Shown: positions 21,269-30,125, numbered from the stretch's first letter. The stretch is DNA of 37,452 nucleotides from Hyphomicrobiales bacterium (GCA_030688605.1 JAUYJB010000151.1:1-37452), one strand, 5' to 3'. The notes: generated by a model not told the origin, from the sequence alone. A program made the numbers and translations.

Positions 21269-22714
21269 TCATCGCGCGACCTCCCATTCGGTCTTCATCT
21301 CGCCGGTCTCGGGGTCTTTCGAATCCTTGAGCTGGATGCCCATTTCCGCCAGCTCGTCGCGGATGCGGTCGGCCTCGGCCCAGTCCTTGGCGGCGCGGGC
21401 CTTGGCGCGGGCGGCGAGCAGGCTGTCGATCAGCGCTCTTTCGATATCGGGGACATGATCGAGCAGGACAGCCTCATTTAGTTCCATGCCAAGGAATTCG
21501 GCCGTCGCCACAAGGATCTCTCCGGCACGCTCGTATCCGCCCTCCGCGGACCTTGCCAATGTCTGCATTGTCGCGATCGCCGCGTGCGTGTTCATGTCAT
21601 CGCACAAAAACCCGAGAATGCCCTCCTGCGGCTCAGGTGTGGATTTCAGGGCGTTCACCAACTGCCAATCCCATTCGCCGAGCGCTTTTTCGATCCGTCC
21701 CCACCGCCGCCAGATTCGCTCGGCATCCTCCAAGCGTCCCACTGTGAAGTCGATTGGCTCGCGGTAATGAGTCATGAGCATAGCCAATTTCAACACCGCG
21801 CCGGGCCATTTGCGCCCACCGAACTTGTCAGTCTTCAGCAAGTCCCTAATCGTCACGAAATTCCCCAGGCTTTTCGACATTTTCTGGCCCTCGACCTGGA
21901 GGTAGCCGTTGTGCAGCCAGTAGCGGGCCATGGTTTCGGTGCCGTGGGCGCAGCGCGACTGAGCGATCTCGTTTTCGTGGTGCGGGAAGACCAGGTCGAT
22001 GCCGCCGCCATGGATGTCGAACGTCTCGCCGAGCAGGGCTTCCGACATGGCCGAGCATTCGAGGTGCCAGCCGGGCCGGCCGCGGCCCCACGGTGAATCC
22101 CAGCCCGGTTGCTCGGGCGTCGACGGCTTCCACAGCACGAAATCCATCGGGTTCTTCTTGTAGGGCGCGACCTCGACGCGGGCGCCGGCGATCATCTCGT
22201 CGGTCGAGCGGTTCGACAGCTTGCCGTAGTCGGCGAATTTGGTCACGTCGAACAGCACATGGCCGTCCGCCCGATAGGCGCAGCCGTTTGCGATCAGCCG
22301 CTCGATCATGGCGATCATCTCGCCGATGTGCTGCGTCGCGCGCGGCTCGTGGGTCGGCTCAAGGCAGCCGAGCGCCGCCACGTCCTCGTGGAACTGCTTC
22401 GTCGTGCGTCGGGTGATCTCGTCGACGGAAGTCCCCTCCTCCGCCGCCCGGGCGATGATCTTGTCGTCGACGTCGGTGATATTGCGAACGTAGGTGACTT
22501 TGGTCTCGCCATAGAGGTGCCGCAAGAGGCGGAACAGCACGTCGAAGACGATGATCGGCCGCGCATTGCCGATATGGGCGAAGTCGTAGACCGTCGGCCC
22601 GCACACATACATGCGCACATTGGCGGGATCGAGCGGAACGAATTCCTGCTTTGCCCGCGTCAACGTGTTGTAGAGCCTCAGCCCCCTGAAGCCCGGCCCG
22701 GCGTCCTTCGCCAT
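21269..22714 (-). CDS. cysS: Cysteine-tRNA ligase
   Basis: Class I aminoacyl-tRNA synthetase charging tRNA-Cys in the cytoplasm; 481 aa, normal length. Key motifs are all present: [19 protein letters not shown] (first zinc cysteine and the HIGH-type HIGN), [24 protein letters not shown] and [19 protein letters not shown] (remaining zinc ligands), and KMSKS in [18 protein letters not shown]. The C-terminal anticodon-binding domain has [16 protein letters not shown]. It is the first gene of a minus-strand chain; its TGA overlaps the ATG of the long DUF559 frame. The promoter should lie in 22715-22870, but no convincing boxes were identified. Confidence 0.97.
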   Translation of the reverse strand: MAKDAGPGFRGLRLYNTLTRAKQEFVPLDPANVRMYVCGPTVYDFAHIGNARPIIVFDVLFRLLRHLYGETKVTYVRNITDVDDKIIARAAEEGTSVDEITRRTTKQFHEDVAALGCLEPTHEPRATQHIGEMIAMIERLIANGCAYRADGHVLFDVTKFADYGKLSNRSTDEMIAGARVEVAPYKKNPMDFVLWKPSTPEQPGWDSPWGRGRPGWHLECSAMSEALLGETFDIHGGGIDLVFPHHENEIAQSRCAHGTETMARYWLHNGYLQVEGQKMSKSLGNFVTIRDLLKTDKFGGRKWPGAVLKLAMLMTHYREPIDFTVGRLEDAERIWRRWGRIEKALGEWDWQLVNALKSTPEPQEGILGFLCDDMNTHAAIATMQTLARSAEGGYERAGEILVATAEFLGMELNEAVLLDHVPDIERALIDSLLAARAKARAAKDWAEADRIRDELAEMGIQLKDSKDPETGEMKTEWEVAR

Positions 22715-23434
22715 AAATCATCCCCTCGGCCTGCTGGCCGGGGCGTTCGTGCTCGGATTTCGGAAACTAAGGAGGAACGACCGCAGCCAGCCTGTGTGCT
22801 AGCGGCTAATGATAATCGCGCAGATGCTAATGGCGCGTTGCGCCGACGTCGTTCTCATGAGGCCGGACAATGCGCTTAAAACGCCGGTCCCGTCAAGCAT
22901 CCATCTCCGATTCGGGGACATCGCCTACCGCGGTTCCGGCCGGCCAAACCTGAACGCCAGATGAACGGGCGCTTCAGCATCGGTTCAAGGCCGTTCGGCC
23001 ACGATCGCGGCCATGGAACAGACGAATTCGGCACGCTCCACCCGGACCGCGGCCGCCGTCCCCCGCCCGCGTCGCGCCGCTTTCCTCCCCCGGCGCGCCC
23101 GCCGGCCCGCGGTCCGGGTGAGTTTTCCGCCGCCAAGCGGCTGATCTCATTCGCGCCGGCAACATACCCGCCCCCGGATCGCCGGTGTGATGTGCAGGCC
23201 CGGTTCCTCGCGGAACCGGGCCCTTTTTCGCTTTGAAGCCGAACCAAATGCCCGAATTCGCCGACCCGCGGGCGAGCGTACCCGCATGATCGAATATGGT
23301 ATTGCGTTTTCGCCGCCCCTTGCAGAGAATGAAAAGCGGGCAGGTTCGCCTTCACGCGTCCGAAGGCGATAATCCACACAATAATCAATGTCGGCCCGCT
23401 TGAGGCCGATGATTCACGAAGGGATGGAAAGCTC
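22715..23434. other. 720-bp gap with an orphan terminator and no supported gene
   Basis: This stretch separates minus-strand cysS from the plus-strand transporter operon. It must hold both promoters. Open frames exist on both strands but are arginine/proline-rich, lack ribosome sites and show no family resemblance. An example is a 43-codon frame at 23012-23143 beginning MEQTNSARSTRTA. A strong plus-strand terminator at 23197-23228 implies a transcript made within the gap, either a small RNA or the leader of the transporter operon. Beyond the terminator, GGGATGGAAAG precedes the binding-protein ATG. Confidence 0.5.
23197..23228 (+). terminator. Strong intrinsic terminator with no upstream gene
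   Basis: GGCCCGGTTCC at 23197-23207 pairs perfectly with GGAACCGGGCC at 23212-23222 across TCGC, followed by CTTTTT. It is a textbook plus-strand rho-independent terminator. The nearest plus-strand gene upstream is far away, so it ends an unannotated transcript or attenuates the operon that starts at 23435. Confidence 0.85.
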
Positions 23435-24709
23435 ATGAAACAAATTCTCAAGTTAATGGCCGTGGGAGCGGCGATGCTCGCGATCCCGGTATCGGCTCAG
23501 GCCGAGCAGGTGGTCTTCGGCGCCTCGCTGCCGATCACCGGCGGCCTCGCCATCAATGGCCAGAAGCACAAGGACGGCTACGAGCTGTGCGTCGAGCTCG
23601 TCAACAAGTCCGGCGGGCTGCTCGGCGAACCGGTCAAGCTCATCGTTTCCGACAACCAGTCGGTCAACGAAACCGCGCAGGCGCAGTTCGAACGCTTGAT
23701 CAACGAGGACAAGGTGAGCGTGCTGCTCGGCACCTTCTCGAGCCGCATCACCTTCCCGACGACGTCGATCGCCGAGCAGAACAAGATGGTCTACCCGGTT
23801 CCCTCGGGCGTGGCGCTGCAGATTTACGAGCGCGGTTACAAATACATCTTCAACTTCCAGCCCAACGCCGCCGAATATCTCGGCAAATCCTATGGCACTC
23901 TGATGAAGGAGCTGGTCAAGCCCGACCAGATGCCGAAGAAGGCGGCGGTGGTTTATGCCGACGACTTCTATGCCAACGCCGCGGTCGCCGGCCTCATCGG
24001 CTCCAAGCGCACGATCGCCGGCACCGACAAGGTCATCGATCTGGCGCCCGGCGCTCTTGCCGATTCGGGCATCGAGGTGGTGTTCGAGCAGCAGTGGCCG
24101 GAAGAGGGCTTCTCTGACTGGATTACGCTCGCCAACTCCGTCAAGGGCAGCGGCGCCGACATGGTCGTCGGCTTCACCGCCTCCCCGGACGAGGCGATCC
24201 AGCTGGTGCGCGCCTTCAAGACCATCGACTATCAGCCGACCGCCGTCATTATGGGTCAGGGCACGCAGGCCGAGTTCCATGACCAGCTGGCTGATGCCGC
24301 CAACGGCGTGATGATCCATTCCGCCTGGCACCCGGCGGTCGAGTGGGTCGGCACGATCGGCGGCAAGGATTTCTCCAACCAGGACTTCATTCGCGAGTTC
24401 AAGGCGAAATTCGGCAGCGAGCCGGACGAGGACAATGCGATCCCCTTTGCGACCTGCCAGGGCATGGTCGAGGCGGTCGCCGGGGCCAACTCGACCGACA
24501 ATCAGGTGCTGCGCGACTGGCTTGCCTCGCGGACCAAGGATGAGCCCGTAAAGACGATCCTCGGCAACTTCCATTGGGACGAGAAGGGCCTGCCGCTCGA
24601 CAAGTCGTTCCTCATCACCCAATGGCAGAATGGCGAACTGAAATTCGTCTATCCGCTCGGCGAGTTCCCGGGCACGGCCGATCTGATCTGGCCGAAGCCG
24701 AAATGGTAA
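23435..24709 (+). CDS. ABC transporter substrate-binding protein, branched-chain amino acid type
   Basis: Periplasmic receptor of 424 aa. A signal peptide covers residues 1-23 (MKQILKLMAVGAAMLAIPVS then AQA, cut before EQVVFGASL). The Peripla_BP_6 (LivJ) fold is shown by GASLPITGGLAINGQKHKDG, LNKSGGLLG-like ELVNKSGGLLGEPVKLIVSD, the LLGTFSSRITFPTTSIAEQ loop and GADMVVGFTASPDEAIQLVR. GGGATGGAAAG lies before the ATG. Family members bind amino acids, amides, urea or aromatic acids; the ligand here is unknown. It is first in a five-gene operon, followed by both ATPases and then both permeases. Confidence 0.9.
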   Translation: MKQILKLMAVGAAMLAIPVSAQAEQVVFGASLPITGGLAINGQKHKDGYELCVELVNKSGGLLGEPVKLIVSDNQSVNETAQAQFERLINEDKVSVLLGTFSSRITFPTTSIAEQNKMVYPVPSGVALQIYERGYKYIFNFQPNAAEYLGKSYGTLMKELVKPDQMPKKAAVVYADDFYANAAVAGLIGSKRTIAGTDKVIDLAPGALADSGIEVVFEQQWPEEGFSDWITLANSVKGSGADMVVGFTASPDEAIQLVRAFKTIDYQPTAVIMGQGTQAEFHDQLADAANGVMIHSAWHPAVEWVGTIGGKDFSNQDFIREFKAKFGSEPDEDNAIPFATCQGMVEAVAGANSTDNQVLRDWLASRTKDEPVKTILGNFHWDEKGLPLDKSFLITQWQNGELKFVYPLGEFPGTADLIWPKPKW

Positions 24710-24781
24710 TCGCGCAACTCTAGCGCGCCAAGAGACGGAGGCCCGGCCCACTGCCGGGCCTCTCAGCAAGAACGGCGGGGC

Positions 24782-25522
24782 TTGAACTTGCCTCTTCTGG
24801 AAATTTGCGACGCGGCCAAGTCCTTCGGCGGCATCAAGGCGGTCGACGCCTGCTCCTTCTCTGTCGAGCAGGGCAGCATCACCGCGTTGATCGGCCCCAA
24901 CGGCGCCGGCAAGACGACCGTGTTCAACATGATCAACGGGCTGCACCGCTGCGACGCCGGCGCCATTCTGTTCGAGGGCAAGCGCATCGAACGGCTGCAG
25001 CCGCATCAGATCACCCGCCGCGGCATCAGCCGGACGTTCCAGGTCAGCCGCCAGCTCGGCGACCTGACGGTGCTCGAAAACCTCGTCGTCCAGTCGCCGG
25101 CCAGGGGCCTTGGCGGCCTGATCGGGCAGAGCATCCTCGGCGAGGAGCGCGAGCGCGGCATGGAGCTGCTCGAATTCGTCGGCATCGCGGAACTTGCCGA
25201 CGAGCCGGCGGCGAAGCTTTCATACGGCCAGAAGAAGCTGATGGATCTGGCCGCCGGCATGATGGCCGATCCCCGCTTGTTCCTGCTCGACGAGCCGGCC
25301 GGCGGCATCAACCCGGCGCTGCTCGAGCTCATCATCGACCGCGTCGAGCGGCTGCGCAAACAGGGCGTCACTTTCCTCATCGTCGAGCACAATATGGACA
25401 TGGTCATGAATGTCTGCGATCCGGTCATCGTCATGGCCTACGGCAAGGTGCTGGCCGAGGGTCCGCCGGCCAAGATCCAGGCCGATCCGCTGGTGCTCGA
25501 AGCCTATCTGGGGGTCGCCTGA
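24782..25522 (+). CDS. livG: ABC transporter ATP-binding protein, LivG type
   Basis: First ATPase subunit, 246 aa. Walker A is GPNGAGKTT in ALIGPNGAGKTTVFNMINGL; the signature region is LSYGQKKLMDLAAGMM, as LivG proteins use; Walker B is RLFLLDEPAGGINP; the switch histidine is in LIVEHNMD. It appears to start with TTG at 24782 after GGCGGGG; a second in-frame TTG lies two codons on, and no ATG is near. A rare start could lower its yield. It ends in TGATG overlap with livF. Hydrolyses ATP for import through the LivHM-type pore. Confidence 0.92.
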   Translation: MNLPLLEICDAAKSFGGIKAVDACSFSVEQGSITALIGPNGAGKTTVFNMINGLHRCDAGAILFEGKRIERLQPHQITRRGISRTFQVSRQLGDLTVLENLVVQSPARGLGGLIGQSILGEERERGMELLEFVGIAELADEPAAKLSYGQKKLMDLAAGMMADPRLFLLDEPAGGINPALLELIIDRVERLRKQGVTFLIVEHNMDMVMNVCDPVIVMAYGKVLAEGPPAKIQADPLVLEAYLGVA

Positions 25523-26262
25523 TGGCAGTCCTCACAATCGAAAACGTCGTTGCCGGCTACGGCATCGGCCCCGACATCCTCACCGGCCTTTCGCTCAGCG
25601 TCGAGGCCGACAAGAGCTACTGCATCGTCGGCCCCAACGGCGCCGGCAAGTCGACCCTGCTCAAGGTCATCTGCGGCCTCCTGCCGACGCGAAGCGGCCA
25701 GGTCGTCTTCGACGGCGCGACGCTGAACGGGCAGCGGGCCGACCAGATTCTGCATCGCGGCATTTGCTTCGTGCCCCAGGACCGTAGCCTGTTTCCCGAC
25801 ATGACGGTGCGCGAAAACCTGCGCATGGGCGGCTATATTCTCAAGAACTGGGCCGAGGTCGACGCGCGCGTCGACGCGATGTTCGAGCTGTTCCCGATCC
25901 TCAAGGAGCGCAGCAGCCAGCCCGCCAAGACGCTGTCCGGCGGGCAGCAGCAGATGCTGCTCCTCGGCCGGGCGCTGGTTCTCAGGCCGAAAATCATCAT
26001 GCTCGACGAGCCGTCGCTGGGACTGGCGCCGAAGGTATCGCGGCAGATCTACGACTCCATGGAGCGCCTCAAGGCGGCCGGCATCACCCTGATCGTGGTC
26101 GAGCAGAACGCGCGCCTCGGCCTGAAGTTCGCCGACTGGGGCTGCGTCCTCGATCTCGGCAAGCTGGTGTTCGAGGGCCCGTCGCAAACGGTCCTCGACG
26201 ACCCGCGCATCGAGGAACTGTATCTCGGCCGCCGCCGACCGCGCACGGGGAACGGCACGTGA
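25522..26262 (+). CDS. livF: ABC transporter ATP-binding protein, LivF type
   Basis: Second ATPase subunit, 246 aa. Walker A GPNGAGKST, signature LSGGQQQMLLLGRALV, Walker B KIIMLDEPSLGLAP and the LIVVEQNARLGLKFADWGCV switch region are intact. The ATG at 25522 shares one base with the livG stop, so the genes are coupled. The frame is open much further upstream inside livG, but that part has no family match. It ends in GTGA overlap with livH. Forms a heterodimer with LivG under the membrane pore. Confidence 0.93.
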   Translation: MAVLTIENVVAGYGIGPDILTGLSLSVEADKSYCIVGPNGAGKSTLLKVICGLLPTRSGQVVFDGATLNGQRADQILHRGICFVPQDRSLFPDMTVRENLRMGGYILKNWAEVDARVDAMFELFPILKERSSQPAKTLSGGQQQMLLLGRALVLRPKIIMLDEPSLGLAPKVSRQIYDSMERLKAAGITLIVVEQNARLGLKFADWGCVLDLGKLVFEGPSQTVLDDPRIEELYLGRRRPRTGNGT

Positions 26263-27134
26263 TCCACAACATCCAGATCGCCATCCTCGGTCTGGTGCTC
26301 GGCGGCGTCTATGCGCTGATGGCCTCCGGCCTGACTCTGATCTTCGGCGTCATGGGCATCGTCAATCTCGGCCACGCCTCCTTCATGGTCATGGCGGCCT
26401 TCATCTCCTTCTTCGCCTTCAAGGGCCTTGGGCTCGACCCGATCTTATCCATCGTCATCACCATGCCGGCCATGTTCCTGGTCGGCGTTATCGTCTACCG
26501 GATTCTGTTCGCCCATGCGATCGCCGATCCCCACAAGCGCGCGGTGACGGTTCTCGTCACGTTCGCGCTGGCGCTCGTCGTCGAGGGCATGCTCGGCTAC
26601 CTGTTTTCCAACATCTACCGCTCGACCAACCCCTCCTACGCGTCGGAGGCAATCCTCTTCGGGCCCTTCTACATTCCCGAGGGGCAGTTCTACGCGATGC
26701 TGCTCTCCATGGTCATCCTCATCGGGCTGTGGGCGTTTCTGCAATATACCCGTACCGGCTACGCTATCCGCGCGACCACCCACAACCGCACCGCTGCCGA
26801 GGTGGTCGGCGTCAATGTCGACCGCATCTCGATGCTGGTCTTCGGCATCGGCATGGCGCTCGCCGGCGCCTCGGGCTCGCTGCTCTCCTACCTTTTTTCA
26901 TTTTATCCGAGCAAACATTGGGAGTGGGTGGCGATCCTGTTGTCCCTGGTCGTGCTCGGCGGCATGGGCAGCCTGCTCGGCGCGCTCATCGGCGCGCTCG
27001 TGCTGTCGGTCATCGCGGCGTTCGTTTCCTCCAGTTTCGGGCCGACCTGGTCGCCGGTCACCTTCTATCTCGCCTTGTTCGTGATCCTGCTGGTGCGCCC
27101 GCAAGGGCTCCTCGGCAAAAGGTCGGAGCTTTGA
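26259..27134 (+). CDS. livH: ABC transporter permease, LivH type
   Basis: Membrane permease of 291 aa with about eight hydrophobic helices. Typical stretches are GLVLGGVYALMASGLTLIFG with VMGIVNLGHASFMVMAAF at the N-terminus, IRATTHNRTAAEVVGVNVDR (the cytoplasmic coupling loop) and VLGGMGSLLGALIGALVL near the C-terminus. It starts at GTG 26259, overlapping the livF stop by three bases. Together with LivM it forms the inner-membrane channel. Confidence 0.93.
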   Translation: MIHNIQIAILGLVLGGVYALMASGLTLIFGVMGIVNLGHASFMVMAAFISFFAFKGLGLDPILSIVITMPAMFLVGVIVYRILFAHAIADPHKRAVTVLVTFALALVVEGMLGYLFSNIYRSTNPSYASEAILFGPFYIPEGQFYAMLLSMVILIGLWAFLQYTRTGYAIRATTHNRTAAEVVGVNVDRISMLVFGIGMALAGASGSLLSYLFSFYPSKHWEWVAILLSLVVLGGMGSLLGALIGALVLSVIAAFVSSSFGPTWSPVTFYLALFVILLVRPQGLLGKRSEL

Positions 27135-27136
27135 GA

Positions 27137-28144
27137 ATGTCGTCGCTGGCCGGAAACCTCGCAACGGGCAGCGCCGCCGCCGCGGCCGGCCCCAAGCGCG
27201 CCTTCATCTCGGCCCTGGTGATCGCGGCCGCGCTCTTCCCGCTGGTCCACATCGCCGTCGGCGGGCTGAACTACTGGCTGCACATGGCGCTGTTCCTGTT
27301 CATGAACGTCGCCATCGCCTCGAGCTGGAACATCATCGGCGGCTATGCCGGCTATATCTCGCTCGGCCATAACGTGTTTTTCGCCATCGGCGGATACGCG
27401 GCCGCGATCCTGTTCGCCTATTTCGGCATATCGCCGTTTATCGCCTTCCCGCTGTGCGGCCTGATCGCCATGGCCATCGGCTTTCTGGTCGGCACGATTA
27501 CGCTGAGGGCCCGCGGGCCGACCTTCATCATCTCGACCATCGCGCTGGTGCTGCTGACCAAGATCCTGCTCGACAATTGGGACTATATCGGCGGCACCAA
27601 CGGTATCAGCCTGGAACTGCTCGATCTGCCGGTCGCGCTGGTCAAGCTGCCCTTCTATTACGCCATGCTGGCGCTGGCCATCGGCGCGGTGTGGCTTTCC
27701 ATGCGCATCCGCCGGTCGAAGTTCGGGCTCGGCCTGCGGGCCATCTCGCAGGATGAGACCAAGGCGGAAGTGGCCGGAATTCCAATACGTTTTTACAAGA
27801 TCCTCGCCTTTGCCCTGAGCGGCCTGTTCATCGGCATGGCCGGCGCCCTTTGGGGCTACTATCTCACCTATCTGAGCCCGGTCATCTTCCTGAGCATCCT
27901 GGTCGGGGCCAAGTTCGTGCTGATGACCATTCTCGGCGGCCGCGGAACGGTGTCCGGTCCCGTGGTCGGTGCCTTCGTCTTCATCGCCGCCAACGAGTTC
28001 TTCGTCTCCCAACTCGGCGCCACCGAGCTCAACATCGTGGCCACCGGCACGGCGCTTATCCTGGTGCTGCTGTTCTTCCCCGAAGGCATCGTCGGCACGC
28101 TGAAGAAGAACGGCCGCCTGCCCCGCTTCCTCGACTGGGATTGA
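27137..28144 (+). CDS. livM: ABC transporter permease, LivM type
   Basis: Second permease, 335 aa, about ten hydrophobic helices. Family marks are ASSWNIIGGYAGYISLGHNV, FVIG-like FFAIGGYAAAILFAYFGIS, RARGPTFIISTIALVLLT, LGLRAISQDETKAEVAGIPI (coupling loop) and LGGRGTVSGPVVGAFVF. The ATG at 27137 lies two bases after the livH stop, with the frame open upstream but without homology. Last gene of the operon; a 95-bp palindromic element begins 31 bp downstream and could act as its 3' end. Confidence 0.93.
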   Translation: MSSLAGNLATGSAAAAAGPKRAFISALVIAAALFPLVHIAVGGLNYWLHMALFLFMNVAIASSWNIIGGYAGYISLGHNVFFAIGGYAAAILFAYFGISPFIAFPLCGLIAMAIGFLVGTITLRARGPTFIISTIALVLLTKILLDNWDYIGGTNGISLELLDLPVALVKLPFYYAMLALAIGAVWLSMRIRRSKFGLGLRAISQDETKAEVAGIPIRFYKILAFALSGLFIGMAGALWGYYLTYLSPVIFLSILVGAKFVLMTILGGRGTVSGPVVGAFVFIAANEFFVSQLGATELNIVATGTALILVLLFFPEGIVGTLKKNGRLPRFLDWD

Positions 28145-28175
28145 GGCCGTCGCCTGGCCGTCGCTCCCCTCTCCC

Positions 28176-28270
28176 GTCGTTGCCGGGCCCGATCCGGCAA
28201 TCCATTCCGTTACCGCTCGGCAAGACGAGGGGCCAATGGACTGGGTCACCCGGTTTGACCGGGTGACGAC
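28176..28270. repeat. 95-bp palindromic (MITE-like) intergenic element
   Basis: Ends are GTCGTTGCCGG at 28176 and CGGGTGACGAC at 28270. Each end folds: TTGCCGG / CCGGCAA on the left, and TCACCCGGT / ACCGGGTGA (28246-28254 with 28258-28266) on the right. The middle, GGCAAGACGAGGGGCCA, matches the 11.6-12.0 kb elements in reverse orientation. It lacks any gene. Size and layout match the element at 30126-30219. Confidence 0.75.
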
Positions 28271-28545
28271 GACCGGGGTGTTGGGGACCCTGCCATACGT
28301 CACACTGTCAAAGAGCTTAAAGGGCAAGCTTCGCCGTTGCCGCGATCTGGAAAGATCCGGATTATGGCTTCTTTCTTCGCGCCCGCGTCTTTCGCGTGGG
28401 TCTCGCGCGCAGCTCTCTGGCGCTGGAGTCATCGTGCTCCAGGGTCGGGCAAGGCCCGCCCGGGGCGGGGAGCCCGATAAACTCCATTCATCGCCGCGGG
28501 CACCGCTCCCCCGCCAACGCTGCCGAACGGACATGCCCCGCCGGT
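28271..28545. other. Non-coding stretch with several small hairpins
   Basis: No gene is supported. It holds CTGGAG / CTCCAG and TCGGGC / GCCCGA inverted repeats around 28420-28480. The segment near 28300 (TGTCAAAGAGCTTAAAGGGC) is unusually AT-rich for this genome. Neither has a T-run. It could carry the promoter of the GYD gene. Confidence 0.3.
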
Positions 28546-28672
28546 CCCCGGGCGGGGGATGGGTCCGAGTCTAAGGGTGCTCCGAAGAGCGGGGATGACT
28601 TTCGGGGGCGATTGGCGGAAAACCGCGAAAAAACGAGTTCGGCTTCGATAATCATGGTTGACGGGAGGTGAA
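28546..28672 (-). repeat. 127-bp dispersed repeat, copy B
   Basis: Reverse-complement partner of 11983-12109: 127 bases, about 12 mismatches, no gaps. Read on the plus strand it ends GACGGGAGGTGAA, so a Shine-Dalgarno-like GGGAGGTG lies at its edge, here followed by ATG at 28674. The T/A-rich core (CGCGAAAAAACGAG) is conserved. No protein is convincingly encoded. Confidence 0.85.
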
Positions 28673-28801
28673 GATGGGGCGCGGGCGCGCCTCGGACGGC
28701 GAGGAAAACGGGGGGCACGACACGAAGGCCGGCACGGTGGTAAGCTGGCGGCGGAGCAAGCGATGCTCCGCGCTATTCCGCAAAGCCAAGGGGAGGACGA
28801 G

Positions 28802-29092
28802 ATGGCCAAGTATATCGCGCTTGTCAATTGGACGGACCAGGGCATCAAAGGCGTCAAGGAATCGCCGAAACGCGTTGATGCCGCGCGCGGTCTCGCCAAG
28901 AAACTGGGCTGCGAGATGAAAGACCTCTATATGACGATCGGACCCTATGACATGGTCGCCATGCTGGAGGCGCCGGACGACGAAGCGGCGGCGAAATTCG
29001 CGCTCACGCTGGGGTCGGCGGGCAATGTGCGCACGACCACCTTGAAGGCGTTTTCGGAGGACTCGTTCCGCAAGATCGTCGCCGCCTTGTGA
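28802..29092 (+). CDS. GYD-domain protein
   Basis: Small cytoplasmic protein of 96 aa covering one GYD domain: MAKYIALVNWTDQGIKGVKE, then AARGLAKKLGCEMKDLYMTI, GPYDMVAMLEAPDDEAAAKF and the C-terminal FSEDSFRKIVAAL. The family has a ferredoxin-like alpha/beta fold and no established function. The ATG at 28802 is chosen because GGGGAGGA lies just upstream; the frame is open further back but that part is low-complexity and unlike the family. It stands alone, with a hairpin 22 bp after its stop. Confidence 0.88.
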   Translation: MAKYIALVNWTDQGIKGVKESPKRVDAARGLAKKLGCEMKDLYMTIGPYDMVAMLEAPDDEAAAKFALTLGSAGNVRTTTLKAFSEDSFRKIVAAL

Positions 29093-29114
29093 GCCGCGCG
29101 CTACCAAATATAGC

Positions 29115-29145
29115 GGGACCACGGCCGCGGATCAGCCGTGGTCCC
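29115..29145 (+). terminator. Stem-loop after the GYD gene
   Basis: GGGACCACGGC at 29115-29125 pairs perfectly with GCCGTGGTCCC at 29135-29145 across a 9-nt loop. Only a weak T content follows (TAGGGGCGTT), so termination efficiency is uncertain. Its position 22 bp after the stop codon supports a terminator role. Confidence 0.55.
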
Positions 29146-29610
29146 TAGGGGCGTTAGATCAGTCGTCCGGCCTCTCGAACGCAATACTCATGCCAACCCT
29201 GGCATCGACATGAAGCTCGACGACCCCCGCCCTTTCTGCTCGGACCGCCACCCTTGTGAGGCCACCCTGTCGGAAGGATGATTGCAAGCGATCTTGGCTA
29301 CATGTGGGCTACAACGGGGCGACTTCGCGTCTGTGGAAACTTTTTTCGTTAGGTCGAAGAATAGTTTAGAATGATTTTTGATTCGGCGGGAACGAGAAGG
29401 CGCCATAGCTTTTTGATTTAGAAGCAATTTGCGCGAAAGGCCGGGGCCCGCTTTTCGCGCGCATGCGGCGGGCGCGCCGGGCCGGCCCGGGCGCCGACCC
29501 GATCACGATCCGATCAACCGATTGTGTCCCGGCCACGTGCGCCGGCGGGGCGACAATGTGCCCCGGAGCGACCATATTGAGGCTCACGGAAAACCCTTGC
29601 GGAGAACATC
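29146..29610. other. Non-coding stretch upstream of msrB
   Basis: No gene is supported on either strand. A markedly AT-rich section at about 29335-29425 (ACTTTTTTCGTTAGG, TTTTTGATTTAGAAGC) within GC-rich DNA is the likely msrB promoter region. GGGAAC at 29393 recalls a -35 of EcfG promoters, but no CGTT follows at the right distance. The final 30 bases before msrB carry TTGCGGAGAAC as the ribosome site. Confidence 0.35.
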
Positions 29611-30102
29611 ATGATGACCAGACGCACATTGCTCGGCTCGATCGCCGCCGCCGGCGCCGCCGTCACCGGCGGGCTCTTCGCCGCCGCGTCGAGACCGGAG
29701 AGCGCCGAGGCCTTCGAGGTCACCCATACGGAGGCGGAGTGGCGGAAGATTCTCACGCCTGAGCAGTTCGCGGTGCTGCGCCAGGAATCGACCGAGAGGC
29801 CGGGCACGAGCCCGCTGCTTGACGAGCACCGCGCGGGCCTCTTCCATTGTGCCGGCTGCGACCTGCCGGTCTATTCCTCGCAGGACAAGTATGACAGCGG
29901 GACCGGTTGGCCGAGCTTCACCGCCGCGCTGCCGGACGCCGTCGACACCAACACCGACCGCAAGCTCTTCATCGCCCGCACCGAGGTGCATTGCCGCCGC
30001 TGCGGCGGACATTTCGGTCATATCTTCGACGACGGCCCTCCGCCCATCGGCAAGCGCCACTGCCTCAACGGCGTGGCGCTGACCTTCGTGCCGGCGGCGT
30101 AA
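29611..30102 (+). CDS. msrB: Exported peptide-methionine (R)-S-oxide reductase
   Basis: Repairs oxidised methionine (R-sulfoxide) in proteins; 163 aa. The N-terminus MMTRRTLLGSIAAAGAA is a twin-arginine (Tat) signal, with the hydrophobic run to about residue 27, so the enzyme probably acts in the periplasm. The MsrB domain covers about 40-162: WRKILTPEQFAVLRQESTER, zinc motifs CAGC and CRRC, GTGWPSF, and catalytic cysteine in GKRHCLNG. Most MsrB proteins are cytoplasmic; Tat-exported ones keep a folded zinc enzyme for the envelope. A Gly-Trp-Pro-Ser-Phe and Cys-Leu-Asn-Gly pairing confirms family. It is monocistronic. Confidence 0.92.
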   Translation: MMTRRTLLGSIAAAGAAVTGGLFAAASRPESAEAFEVTHTEAEWRKILTPEQFAVLRQESTERPGTSPLLDEHRAGLFHCAGCDLPVYSSQDKYDSGTGWPSFTAALPDAVDTNTDRKLFIARTEVHCRRCGGHFGHIFDDGPPPIGKRHCLNGVALTFVPAA

Positions 30103-30125
30103 GGGGGGAACGCTCTTCCCCTTTT

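Noticed and set aside
22900-23230. Possible tRNA, SRP RNA or other known RNA gene before the orphan terminator
   Set aside because: No cloverleaf, no GGTTCGA-type T-arm and no SRP loop motif could be found by eye. Only the terminator is supported.
22876-23451. 191-codon minus-strand frame in the cysS-transporter gap
   Set aside because: It has no ribosome site or family resemblance, and it runs through the strong terminator hairpin and the start of the transporter operon.
28674-28801. Longer start for the GYD gene (ATG at 28658 or 28674)
   Set aside because: The extra N-terminal residues are low-complexity and unlike the family, while the ATG at 28802 has a strong GGGGAGGA and matches family N-termini.
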